Shown here: piece after piece, positions 1-4,367 of the stretch
Position numbering within the stretch: the first letter of the stretch is position 1
How the letters are laid out: every line of letters starts with the position of its first letter
DNA from: Candidatus Micrarchaeaceae archaeon
GTDB taxonomy: Archaea; Micrarchaeota; Micrarchaeia; Micrarchaeales; CABMGC01
Direction of reading: 5' to 3'
Length of the DNA stretch: 6,433 nucleotides
Assembly: GCA_027310795.1 (NCBI GenBank)
Contig: DAIDAD010000033.1
Span: 1 to 6,433 of the forward strand
Program-made: the position numbers and the translations under genes
The notes under the pieces: generated by a model
The model's database searches: none
What the model saw: the letters and a program-made list of their open reading frames with translations, nothing else
Told to the model about the DNA's origin: nothing

Positions 1-47
1 CATACGCACTTAGGAATATGCGCCACAGTTGCGTTATAACGCCGCAT
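1..47 (-). CDS. Possible 5' end of an unidentified leftward gene (partial)
   Basis: Tentative. On the minus strand an ATG at 47-45 opens a frame that stays open to the window edge, giving 15 residues beginning MRRYNATVAHIPKCV. Support is mainly upstream: GAGGAG at 61-56 sits 8 nt before the ATG as a Shine-Dalgarno-like site, and an A/T-rich box at 97-83 lies where an archaeal TATA box would place transcription start about 17 nt before the ATG. The visible peptide matches no family I recognise and is too short to show coding character. A perfect 12-nt palindrome lies inside it at 31-42. The gene would be divergent from the toxin-antitoxin operon. It could also be chance; the frame beyond the edge decides. 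Confidence 0.33.
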   Translation of the reverse strand, partial: MRRYNATVAHIPKCV

Positions 48-82
48 GCGCGCGACTCCTCAACCAAGAATTACGCGGCACG

Positions 83-97
83 CTTTATATTTTTAAA
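83..97 (-). promoter_or_regulatory. Candidate TATA box for the leftward partial gene
   Basis: On the minus strand this reads TTTAAAAATATAAAG. Its centre is about 43 nt before the candidate ATG at 47, so transcription starting about 26 nt downstream would leave a short leader just long enough to include the GAGGAG motif at 61-56. The spacing is self-consistent, but A/T-rich boxes are common in intergenic DNA. Confidence 0.35.
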
Positions 98-171
98 TAC
101 GCCATACTCGACCACCTTTTCTGAATCTTTACGCATTACATTCCTACATTCGATCTGACCAAATCCAATAG

Positions 172-179
172 TTATATAT
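172..179 (+). promoter_or_regulatory. Candidate TATA box of the HEPN/MNT operon
   Basis: TTATATAT centred about 36 nt before the ATG at 212 would put transcription start near 202, leaving a leader of about 10 nt, normal for archaea. A second A/T-rich stretch at 188-198 is an alternative box and would imply a leaderless transcript. No Shine-Dalgarno motif precedes the ATG. The 21-nt palindrome at 192-212 lies between this box and the start codon, so a bound repressor would cover the start site. Confidence 0.45.
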
Positions 180-191
180 GTCTATATCTTT

Positions 192-212
192 TATATATCT
201 ATTAGATATATA
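192..212. promoter_or_regulatory. 21-nt perfect palindrome at the antitoxin start, candidate RHH operator
   Basis: Two 10-nt arms (TATATATCTA and TAGATATATA) flank a single central T, and the right arm ends on the A of the start codon. Every arm position pairs. The core TCTA/TAGA is not simple AT alternation. Ribbon-helix-helix antitoxins typically bind short inverted or tandem repeats in their own promoter, and the first protein of this operon begins with such a domain, so autoregulation is the natural inference. A partial half-site TCTAT recurs at 181-185, 17 nt before the one at 198-202. Alternatively the RNA could fold here and occlude the start. A/T richness makes some palindromy expected. 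Confidence 0.5.
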
Positions 213-697
213 TGAAAAGAACGCCCAAAAAGGTATTGGTTATCTTGCCCTCAGACGATGTGAAGAGGATAGAAGACCAAGTGTCAGAAGGGAAATATGT
301 TACCAAGTCTGATTTCCTTAGGATTGCAGTAAAACAGCTATTGTATGGAACAGGCGGCGCTGAAAAACATACTGCAAAGTACTTATATCATGGCGAGGCA
401 AATGGGCTAAACTCTGAAGAGGTATTGACAGAGCTGAAAGCCAATAAGACCAAGCTACATGATTTAGGAGTTAAAGAAATAGGTTTATTCGGTTCCTACG
501 CTAGAAACGAACAAACTCCAGAAAGTGACATAGATATTTTGGTGGAATTCTCAGAAGGTAGGAAGAGCTTCCATGCTTACATGCAGTTAAAATTGTTTTT
601 GGAGAGACTATTTAAAAAGAAGGTTGATCTTGTAATAAAAGAAGCGGTAAGGCCGGAATTAAAGCAGGACATATTAGAGGATGTGATTTATGCCTAG
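212..697 (+). CDS. MntA-type antitoxin with fused N-terminal ribbon-helix-helix domain
   Basis: 161 aa with two domains. Residues 5-45 look like a ribbon-helix-helix (CopG/Arc-like) DNA-binding domain: a short beta strand (VLVILP), a first helix, then TKSDFLRIAVKQLL as the second helix. Residues about 65-161 are a minimal nucleotidyltransferase (MNT): GS at 94-95, ten residues, then D106-I-D108, the GSX10DXD signature, with D139 as the likely third metal-binding acid. In the MntA/HepT family this enzyme AMPylates a toxin tyrosine and so neutralises it. The stop overlaps the next gene's start by 8 nt, so translation is probably coupled. Classical MntA proteins lack the DNA-binding half; the fusion suggests the antitoxin also represses its own promoter through the palindrome at 192-212. 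By hand count 421-480 is about 37% GC against about 53% for 3361-3420, compatible with transfer. The domain assignment is firm; the regulation is inferred. Confidence 0.88.
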   Translation: MKRTPKKVLVILPSDDVKRIEDQVSEGKYVTKSDFLRIAVKQLLYGTGGAEKHTAKYLYHGEANGLNSEEVLTELKANKTKLHDLGVKEIGLFGSYARNEQTPESDIDILVEFSEGRKSFHAYMQLKLFLERLFKKKVDLVIKEAVRPELKQDILEDVIYA

Positions 698-1028
698 GAA
701 TTACAAGATATATCTTAATGACATACTGGCTTCCATAGCGAAGATAGGGGAGTATACAAAAGATGTTTCCTTCGAAGAATTTTCTGAAGACAGCATGAGA
801 GAAGATGCGATAATAAGAAACCTCATCACCATAGGCGAGGCGGTCAAGGGTATCCCAAAAGATATAAAGTCCAAATCGCCTAAAACCGAATGGGAAGAGG
901 TAGCTGGGTTTAGGGACATACTAATACATCAGTATTTCGGCACAGATCTTGAAACTGTTTGGGGCATCATAAAAAAAGACCTGCCGAAACTCAAGAAGGA
1001 TGTAGACGCGCTGATCAAAAAACTTTAA
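690..1028 (+). CDS. HepT-like HEPN-domain RNase toxin (DUF86 family)
   Basis: 112 aa, normal length for a stand-alone DUF86/HepT protein. It is largely alpha-helical, with the family segment RNLITIGEAVKGIP at 43-56 and the catalytic signature RDILIHQY at 75-82. That is R75-X4-H80-X-Y82, the RX4HXY motif: R and H form the metal-independent RNase site in a HEPN dimer and the tyrosine is the residue AMPylated by the partner MntA. Both active residues and the target tyrosine are intact, so the toxin should be functional. It follows the antitoxin with an 8-nt overlap, the usual order in this two-gene module. Cleavage targets are not visible here; tRNAs and mRNA have been reported for relatives. 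It ends about 65 nt from the convergent tRNA-Trp gene. Confidence 0.9.
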   Translation: MPRNYKIYLNDILASIAKIGEYTKDVSFEEFSEDSMREDAIIRNLITIGEAVKGIPKDIKSKSPKTEWEEVAGFRDILIHQYFGTDLETVWGIIKKDLPKLKKDVDALIKKL

Positions 1029-1032
1029 ATAT

Positions 1033-1062
1033 GTTAGCGGGATCAAATCTCTTCCCGCTGGC
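1033..1062. other. Hairpin between the HEPN gene and tRNA-Trp
   Basis: AGCGGGA at 1036-1042 pairs perfectly with TCCCGCT at 1053-1059 around a 10-nt loop, with weaker G-T and G-C extensions to 1033/1062. It begins 8 nt after the HEPN stop and no T-run follows on the plus strand, so it is not a classical intrinsic terminator; archaeal termination usually relies on T-tracts. It may protect the 3' end of the toxin-antitoxin mRNA or separate the two convergent transcripts. Confidence 0.35.
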
Positions 1063-1094
1063 AAACTGCCCAATACGTAGCTAAATTATTTGCT

Positions 1095-1234
1095 TGGGGT
1101 TGCGGGGATTTGAACCCCGACTTGCAGGTTACTTCATGTTATTGTTCGTAGTTCCAGATTCTCATCATCGCCAAAGGCTCATAAAATCATAAACATCTGG
1201 AGCCTGCCGCGCTACCAAATTACGCAACAACCCC
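1095..1234 (-). tRNA. tRNA-Trp(CCA), intron-containing
   Basis: A complete cloverleaf after removal of the intron at 1196-1130. The acceptor stem GGGGTTG/CAACCCC has seven Watson-Crick pairs and the discriminator is A (1095); CCA is not encoded. D arm: GCGT/GCGC with loop AATTTGGTA. Anticodon stem: GCAGG/CCTGC. T arm: CGGGG/CCCCG with loop TTCAAAT. The four-nucleotide variable loop supplies U48 to pair with A15. The loop reads C32 U33, anticodon CCA (plus-strand 1200-1198), G37, and A38 after splicing. An archaeal-type TATA box lies 24-31 nt upstream of the mature 5' end. Position 9 is U, which is unusual. Identity, strand and ends are well supported; the exact splice points come from the relaxed bulge-helix-bulge fold. 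Confidence 0.95.
1130..1196 (-). other. 67-nt tRNA-Trp intron at position 37/38 with box-C-like motif
   Basis: Removal leaves a seven-nucleotide anticodon loop. The fold fits a relaxed bulge-helix-bulge. The central helix pairs C32, U33 and C35 with intron positions 65, 64 and 62, with a C34-A63 mismatch. The 5' bulge is A36-G37-A1, the 3' bulge is U66-A67-A38, and inner stem ATGTT/AACAT closes the intron. The intron contains GATGATGA (plus-strand 1169-1162), which includes a perfect box C (RTGATGA). Three nucleotides of spacing later comes ATCTGGA (1159-1153), complementary to the anticodon region from U33 across the 5' splice site. In Haloferax and other euryarchaea the tRNA-Trp intron is itself a box C/D RNA guiding 2'-O-methylation of C34. 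No clear CTGA (box D) is present here, so guide function is uncertain, while the intron itself is solid. Confidence 0.85.
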
Positions 1235-1257
1235 TGTAATCCAATTATGAAGAGTTA

Positions 1258-1265
1258 TTATATAA
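1258..1265. promoter_or_regulatory. Palindromic TATA box, probably bidirectional
   Basis: TTATATAA is its own reverse complement. On the minus strand it lies 24-31 nt upstream of the mature 5' end of tRNA-Trp; on the plus strand 28-35 nt upstream of the proline dehydrogenase ATG at 1293, implying a leader of only a few nucleotides. No Shine-Dalgarno motif precedes 1293, in keeping with a leaderless or near-leaderless mRNA. The 58-nt gap contains no second convincing box, so one element probably serves both directions. Confidence 0.6.
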
Positions 1266-1292
1266 GTTTATTGCAAGTTCCATCTTGTTGAT

Positions 1293-2144
1293 ATGAACAT
1301 AATTGTTGACTCATTGGGCATGCTCATCGCAAGGAAGTGGATTGCAGGCAGCAGCCTTGACAAGGCATTGGCTGAGGCCCAGAGAATCAATGCAAAAAAG
1401 GAAAAAGTGATAATGAACTATCTCGGGGAAGACCTGCGCAGCAGGCGCGAAGTTACGGAAAACATGCACCAGATAATGCTCCTCATACGCGGCATGGGTG
1501 AAAAGCGCATAAAGGGCAGCATAGCCGTGAAACCAACTCAGATAGGGCTGTCTGTAAATGCAGGATATTTTGAAAGGAACCTGCATTCCATAGCTGCTGA
1601 GGCGGGAAAACGAGGGATAACAGTATGGATAGACATGGAGCAGTACAGATATGTCGACGGAAGTATAAGGGCATACCTTAAATCGTATAAAAAACACAAG
1701 AACATCGGAATATGCATACAGGCGAAGCTGAGGCGCAGCCTTAAGGACATAGAAAGGATATCAAAGGCAAATGGCAGGATAAGGCTCGTCAAAGGCGCAT
1801 ACAAATACCCTTCAAGAATAGCATTTGAAGAGAGCATTGAGACATACGGCAACTACCTTAAATGCATGGACTACCTGTTCAGGCATGCAAATGGATTCAT
1901 GATAGCGACGCATGATGATAAAATAATAGACATTGCAATAGAGAAAGAAAAGCAGATGAAGAAAAAGGCGTCATTCGGCATGCTGAAAGGCATAAGGGCG
2001 CCGCTTGCAGCTAAACTGGCAGAATCTGGAGAAGATATTAACATATACATGCCTTATGGTGAGCAGTGGCTTAAATATTCAATGAGAAGGCTTACGGAAT
2101 GGGAGCACGCAAAGATAATACTGCAATCTGTAATAAAAAACTGA
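1293..2144 (+). CDS. Proline dehydrogenase (FAD-dependent, monofunctional)
   Basis: 283 aa, close to the usual size of stand-alone ProDH (about 300 aa). It oxidises L-proline to 1-pyrroline-5-carboxylate, passing electrons from FAD to a quinone or other acceptor, probably peripherally at the membrane. The TIM-barrel motifs appear in family order: LGEDLRSR (44-51), AVKPTQIGLS (78-87, K80), IDME (113-116, D114), GICIQAKLRRS (139-149), RLVKGAY (164-170), ATHDD (205-209), YMPYG (252-256) and YSMRRLTE (262-269, R265/R266 binding the substrate carboxylate). Compared with E. coli PutA, the equivalents of K329, D370, Y540, Y552, R555 and R556 appear kept, but the usual tyrosine of the QAYLRR motif is K145 here, which may alter substrate fit. 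First gene of a tight operon: four nucleotides separate its stop from the next ATG. No pyrroline-5-carboxylate dehydrogenase is in the window. Confidence 0.9.
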   Translation: MNIIVDSLGMLIARKWIAGSSLDKALAEAQRINAKKEKVIMNYLGEDLRSRREVTENMHQIMLLIRGMGEKRIKGSIAVKPTQIGLSVNAGYFERNLHSIAAEAGKRGITVWIDMEQYRYVDGSIRAYLKSYKKHKNIGICIQAKLRRSLKDIERISKANGRIRLVKGAYKYPSRIAFEESIETYGNYLKCMDYLFRHANGFMIATHDDKIIDIAIEKEKQMKKKASFGMLKGIRAPLAAKLAESGEDINIYMPYGEQWLKYSMRRLTEWEHAKIILQSVIKN

Positions 2145-2148
2145 TTAG

Positions 2149-2742
2149 ATGATAAAAGCGATAATATTCGACATGGGAGGGGTGCTGCTCGACGCTGTCA
2201 ATTACAAGTATTTCAACAGAATCGAAGCCCTGACAGGAATAGATGGAAAAATCATCAAAAAATATGTAAATTCGCAGCTTGCCCCTTTCGAATCAGGCAA
2301 GGTGACAAAGCACGAATTCGAAAAAAAAGTGGCGCAAAGATTCGGCATGAAGGAATCAGAAGTCCAGTGGTCCATCTTCCTTTACCAGAACGGCGCTGCA
2401 AAAAAAGAGGTCATGATGCTTGCTAAGAAACTTGGGAAGAGGTATCCGCTGGCATGCATAACCAATGTGGACAGGACAAGATACCGATATGCAAAGGTGT
2501 TCATAGACACTAGCATATTCAGGTTCGTACTTGCATCGTGCTACCAGAAGGTATCGAAGCCTGACAGGCGCATATACCTCGAAGCTATCAAAAGATTCAG
2601 GCTCAAGCCAAGCGAGATACTGTTCATAGATGATATGGATCTGAATGTAAAAGGGGCAAGGACCGTGGGCATGAGCGCCATACATTTCAAAGGGATAAAC
2701 GATCTGAAAGCACAGCTTAAAAGATTTGGCTTGGAAACCTAA
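2149..2742 (+). CDS. HAD-superfamily hydrolase, motif I second Asp replaced by Gly
   Basis: 197 aa, a complete small HAD subfamily IA protein. Motif I is IIFDMGGVLLD (5-15): nucleophile D8 is present but the second aspartate of DxD is G10. Residues about 16-85 form the helical cap. Motif II is TNVDR (T105), motif III lysine is K137 in SKPDRRIYLEA, and motif IV is FIDDMDLNVKGAR (D161/D162, Mg2+ binding), followed by GMSAIHF. The FD(L/M)GGV(L/I) form is widespread among YihX-like sugar-phosphatase relatives, so phosphatase activity is possible despite the lost acid/base residue; the substrate cannot be read. It lies 4 nt after proline dehydrogenase and 8 nt before the prolyl-tRNA synthetase, so it is surely co-transcribed. 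A proofreading or metabolite-repair role linked to proline would be guesswork. Confidence 0.85.
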   Translation: MIKAIIFDMGGVLLDAVNYKYFNRIEALTGIDGKIIKKYVNSQLAPFESGKVTKHEFEKKVAQRFGMKESEVQWSIFLYQNGAAKKEVMMLAKKLGKRYPLACITNVDRTRYRYAKVFIDTSIFRFVLASCYQKVSKPDRRIYLEAIKRFRLKPSEILFIDDMDLNVKGARTVGMSAIHFKGINDLKAQLKRFGLET

Positions 2743-2750
2743 TTGATGCG

Positions 2751-4193
2751 ATGGCAGAGGAAAAGACAAAGGGAATCACTGCAAAAAAGAACGAGAATTT
2801 CTCTGAATGGTACGTGCAGGTCCTAATTGAATCTGGATTCGTTGACTACGGAGAAGTGTCAGGAACCCTTGTATTCAAACCAGCCGCATATTTCGCATGG
2901 CACGAGGCCATGCACGCCATAGACAAGGAGTTCAAGAAAAGCGGCATAGAAGACGTCTACTACCCAATGCTTATACCAGAAAGGTTCCTAAAGCAGGAAG
3001 AGACTCATTTCAAGGGCTTTGTGCCTGAAGTCGCATGGGTGACCGAAACAGGCGGCTCAAAGCTTGAAGAAAAACTTGCGATAAGGCCCACGTCAGAGGC
3101 GATAATGTACCCCCATTATGCAAAAATGATAAGGTCATGGAGGGACCTGCCGCTGCGTTACAATCAGTGGAACAGCGTGATCCGCTGGGAGTTCAAGCAC
3201 CCGACGCCGTTCATACGGACAAGGGAATTCCTGTGGAACGAGGGGCACAGCGCATTCGCAACAGAGAAGGAAGCCAATGCCGAAAAGAACCAAGTCCTTG
3301 GCATATATAAAAAAGCGATAAAGGAGTATCTTGCCGTTCATGGGGTGGAAGGCAGGAAGACGGACAAGGAGAAGTTCAGCGGTGCAGTGTCAAGCCACAG
3401 CATAGAGCATATACTGCCTGACGGATACGCGCTGCAGGGGCCAGATTTCCACATCGACGGGCAGAACTTCGCGAAGGCATATGGCATAAAGTATCTTGAT
3501 AAAGAAGGCAAAGAAGAGTACGCGTGGCAGAACACATTCGCATTTACTACAAGGGAGCTAGGCGTAATAGTAGCCGTTCACAGCGACGACAAAGGGCTTG
3601 TCATGCCTCCAAAGCTTGCATACGTCCAGGCTGTTATAATACCGATATACAGGAAGGAGAACCAGGAAAAGGTGATGGCATTCGCAAGAACCATACACAA
3701 AAAACTATCCGCATTCAGGGTGAGGCTTGACGACAGAGAGGGGTATTCCCCTGGTTACAAGTTCAACGAATGGGAGCTGAAGGGCGCATGCTTAAGGATA
3801 GAGATTGGGGAAAAGGAAGCATCATCTAATACAGTTACAATTGCAAGAAGGGACACAGGGGCAAAAACATCTGCTGCGGCATCTGCTATAAAAGCAGAGA
3901 TTAAATCGCAGCTCAAAGAGATGCAGGCAAACCTTTACAGCAAATCCGGTGAAATGCTCGAATCATTCACATCAACAGCAGACTCATACGATGAGCTGAA
4001 GCGCATAATATCCTCAAAAGGCGGGTTTGTAGCGGCAGGATGGTGCGGCAGCGTGGACTGCGAGGACAAGGTGAAGAACGAGACAGGCGCAAAGATTACA
4101 AACATACCAAACAAACCAAAAAAGAAACAGGCACAATGCATACTCTGCGGCAAGAAGGCGAAGTACACTGCCAATTTCGCCAAATCATATTAG
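2751..4193 (+). CDS. proS: Prolyl-tRNA synthetase, archaeal/eukaryotic type
   Basis: 480 aa, full length for the archaeal/eukaryotic-type cytosolic ProRS, which lacks the bacterial insertion domain. It joins proline to tRNA-Pro using ATP. The class II core spans about 15-290: motif 1 region with YYPMLIPERFL (70-80), the proline-site segment RPTSEAIMYPHYAKMIRSW (112-130), motif 2 VIRWE to FIRTREFLWNEGHSAF (143-169), and a motif 3 region TTRELGVIVAVHSDDKGLV (266-284). The HGTP-type anticodon-binding domain runs from about 290 to 370. The C-terminal domain carries a probable zinc site C432-C437 with C463-C466 (WCGSVDC and CILC) and ends in the terminal tyrosine typical of this type (AKSY). The ATG at 2751 is chosen by frame and spacing; an ATG five nucleotides earlier is out of frame. 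No clear ribosome binding site is seen. Being last in an operon led by a proline-degrading enzyme is notable. Confidence 0.97.
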   Translation: MAEEKTKGITAKKNENFSEWYVQVLIESGFVDYGEVSGTLVFKPAAYFAWHEAMHAIDKEFKKSGIEDVYYPMLIPERFLKQEETHFKGFVPEVAWVTETGGSKLEEKLAIRPTSEAIMYPHYAKMIRSWRDLPLRYNQWNSVIRWEFKHPTPFIRTREFLWNEGHSAFATEKEANAEKNQVLGIYKKAIKEYLAVHGVEGRKTDKEKFSGAVSSHSIEHILPDGYALQGPDFHIDGQNFAKAYGIKYLDKEGKEEYAWQNTFAFTTRELGVIVAVHSDDKGLVMPPKLAYVQAVIIPIYRKENQEKVMAFARTIHKKLSAFRVRLDDREGYSPGYKFNEWELKGACLRIEIGEKEASSNTVTIARRDTGAKTSAAASAIKAEIKSQLKEMQANLYSKSGEMLESFTSTADSYDELKRIISSKGGFVAAGWCGSVDCEDKVKNETGAKITNIPNKPKKKQAQCILCGKKAKYTANFAKSY

Positions 4194-4208
4194 CCGTGCC
4201 GAATTGCT

Positions 4209-4262
4209 GTATTCAGAGACTCTCTCTCATCACCAATCAGAAATACCTCGTCTCATCACGAA
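4209..4262 (-). ncRNA. Box C/D guide sRNA directly downstream of tRNA-Gln
   Basis: On the minus strand all four boxes are perfect and in order: box C GTGATGA (4259-4253), 12-nt guide GACGAGGTATTT (4252-4241), box D' CTGA (4240-4237), 3-nt spacer TTG, box C' GTGATGA (4233-4227), 10-nt guide GAGAGAGTCT (4226-4217), box D CTGA (4216-4213). This is the compact, symmetrical layout of archaeal 2'-O-methylation guides that bind L7Ae, Nop5 and fibrillarin. By the five-nucleotide rule the D' guide would methylate the fifth base (A) of AAAUACCUCGUC, and the D guide the fifth base (U) of AGACUCUCUC; I cannot place these in rRNA or tRNA from memory. Box C begins 3 nt after the tRNA-Gln discriminator and no promoter fits between them, so it should be cut from a shared tRNA transcript. 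No long terminal stem is visible. The outer ends are estimates. Confidence 0.92.
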
Positions 4263-4335
4263 TAGTCCCGGCCAGATTTGAACTGGCGTAAACGGGTCCA
4301 AAGCCCGCTATCCTTGGCCACTAGATGACGGGACT
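4263..4335 (-). tRNA. tRNA-Gln(TTG)
   Basis: A complete 73-nt cloverleaf without intron. Acceptor AGTCCCG/CGGGACT, discriminator A (4263), no encoded CCA. D arm ATCT/AGGAT with loop AGTGGCCA. Anticodon stem GCGGG/CCCGT, loop CTTTGGA with anticodon TTG at plus-strand 4301-4299. T arm GCCAG/CTGGC with loop TTCAAAT. G15 can pair with C48. The A1-U72 first pair is the identity feature by which archaeal GatDE recognises tRNA-Gln misacylated with glutamate. It lies 24 nt after the stop of the metallophosphoesterase gene on the same strand, and its 3' end is followed within 3 nt by the box C/D sRNA. It may be read through from the helicase operon or use the box TTTTATGA at 4367-4360, 25-32 nt upstream. 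Confidence 0.97.
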
Positions 4336-4359
4336 GCATAAATATAGCGCCATACAATT

Positions 4360-4367
4360 TCATAAAA
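4360..4367 (-). promoter_or_regulatory. Candidate TATA-like box for tRNA-Gln and the sRNA
   Basis: On the minus strand TTTTATGA lies about 25-32 nt upstream of the mature tRNA-Gln 5' end and overlaps the TGA stop of the upstream gene. Spacing fits an archaeal promoter, though the box is not ideal. The stronger-looking TATATTTA near 4346-4339 is too close to the tRNA to drive it with the normal spacing of about 25 nt. Read-through from the upstream operon is the alternative. Confidence 0.3.

Noticed and set aside
701..919. 72-aa minus-strand open frame opposite the HEPN gene
   Set aside because: It lies entirely opposite a well-supported gene whose catalytic motif is intact, and shows no family motif.
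1095..1234. Attachment-site duplication from integration into tRNA-Trp
   Set aside because: No second copy of the tRNA 3' end was found in the window, and there is no integrase.
1311..1852. Several minus-strand open frames opposite proline dehydrogenase
   Set aside because: Composition is rich in Cys, His and Tyr as expected from reverse reading of the coding strand; proline dehydrogenase motifs cover the same region.
1911..1921. Box-C-like ATGATGA inside proline dehydrogenase
   Set aside because: It encodes the conserved ATHDD motif and has no partner D boxes at guide spacing.
2141..2155. CTGA followed by a box-C'-like GATGATA at the junction of the first two operon genes
   Set aside because: No box C upstream and no box D at guide distance downstream; the bases are explained by the stop and start codons.
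4040..4291. 83-aa plus-strand frame running from the proS end into tRNA-Gln
   Set aside because: It overlaps the zinc-binding end of ProRS, then the antisense of the sRNA and the tRNA; no coding signal of its own.
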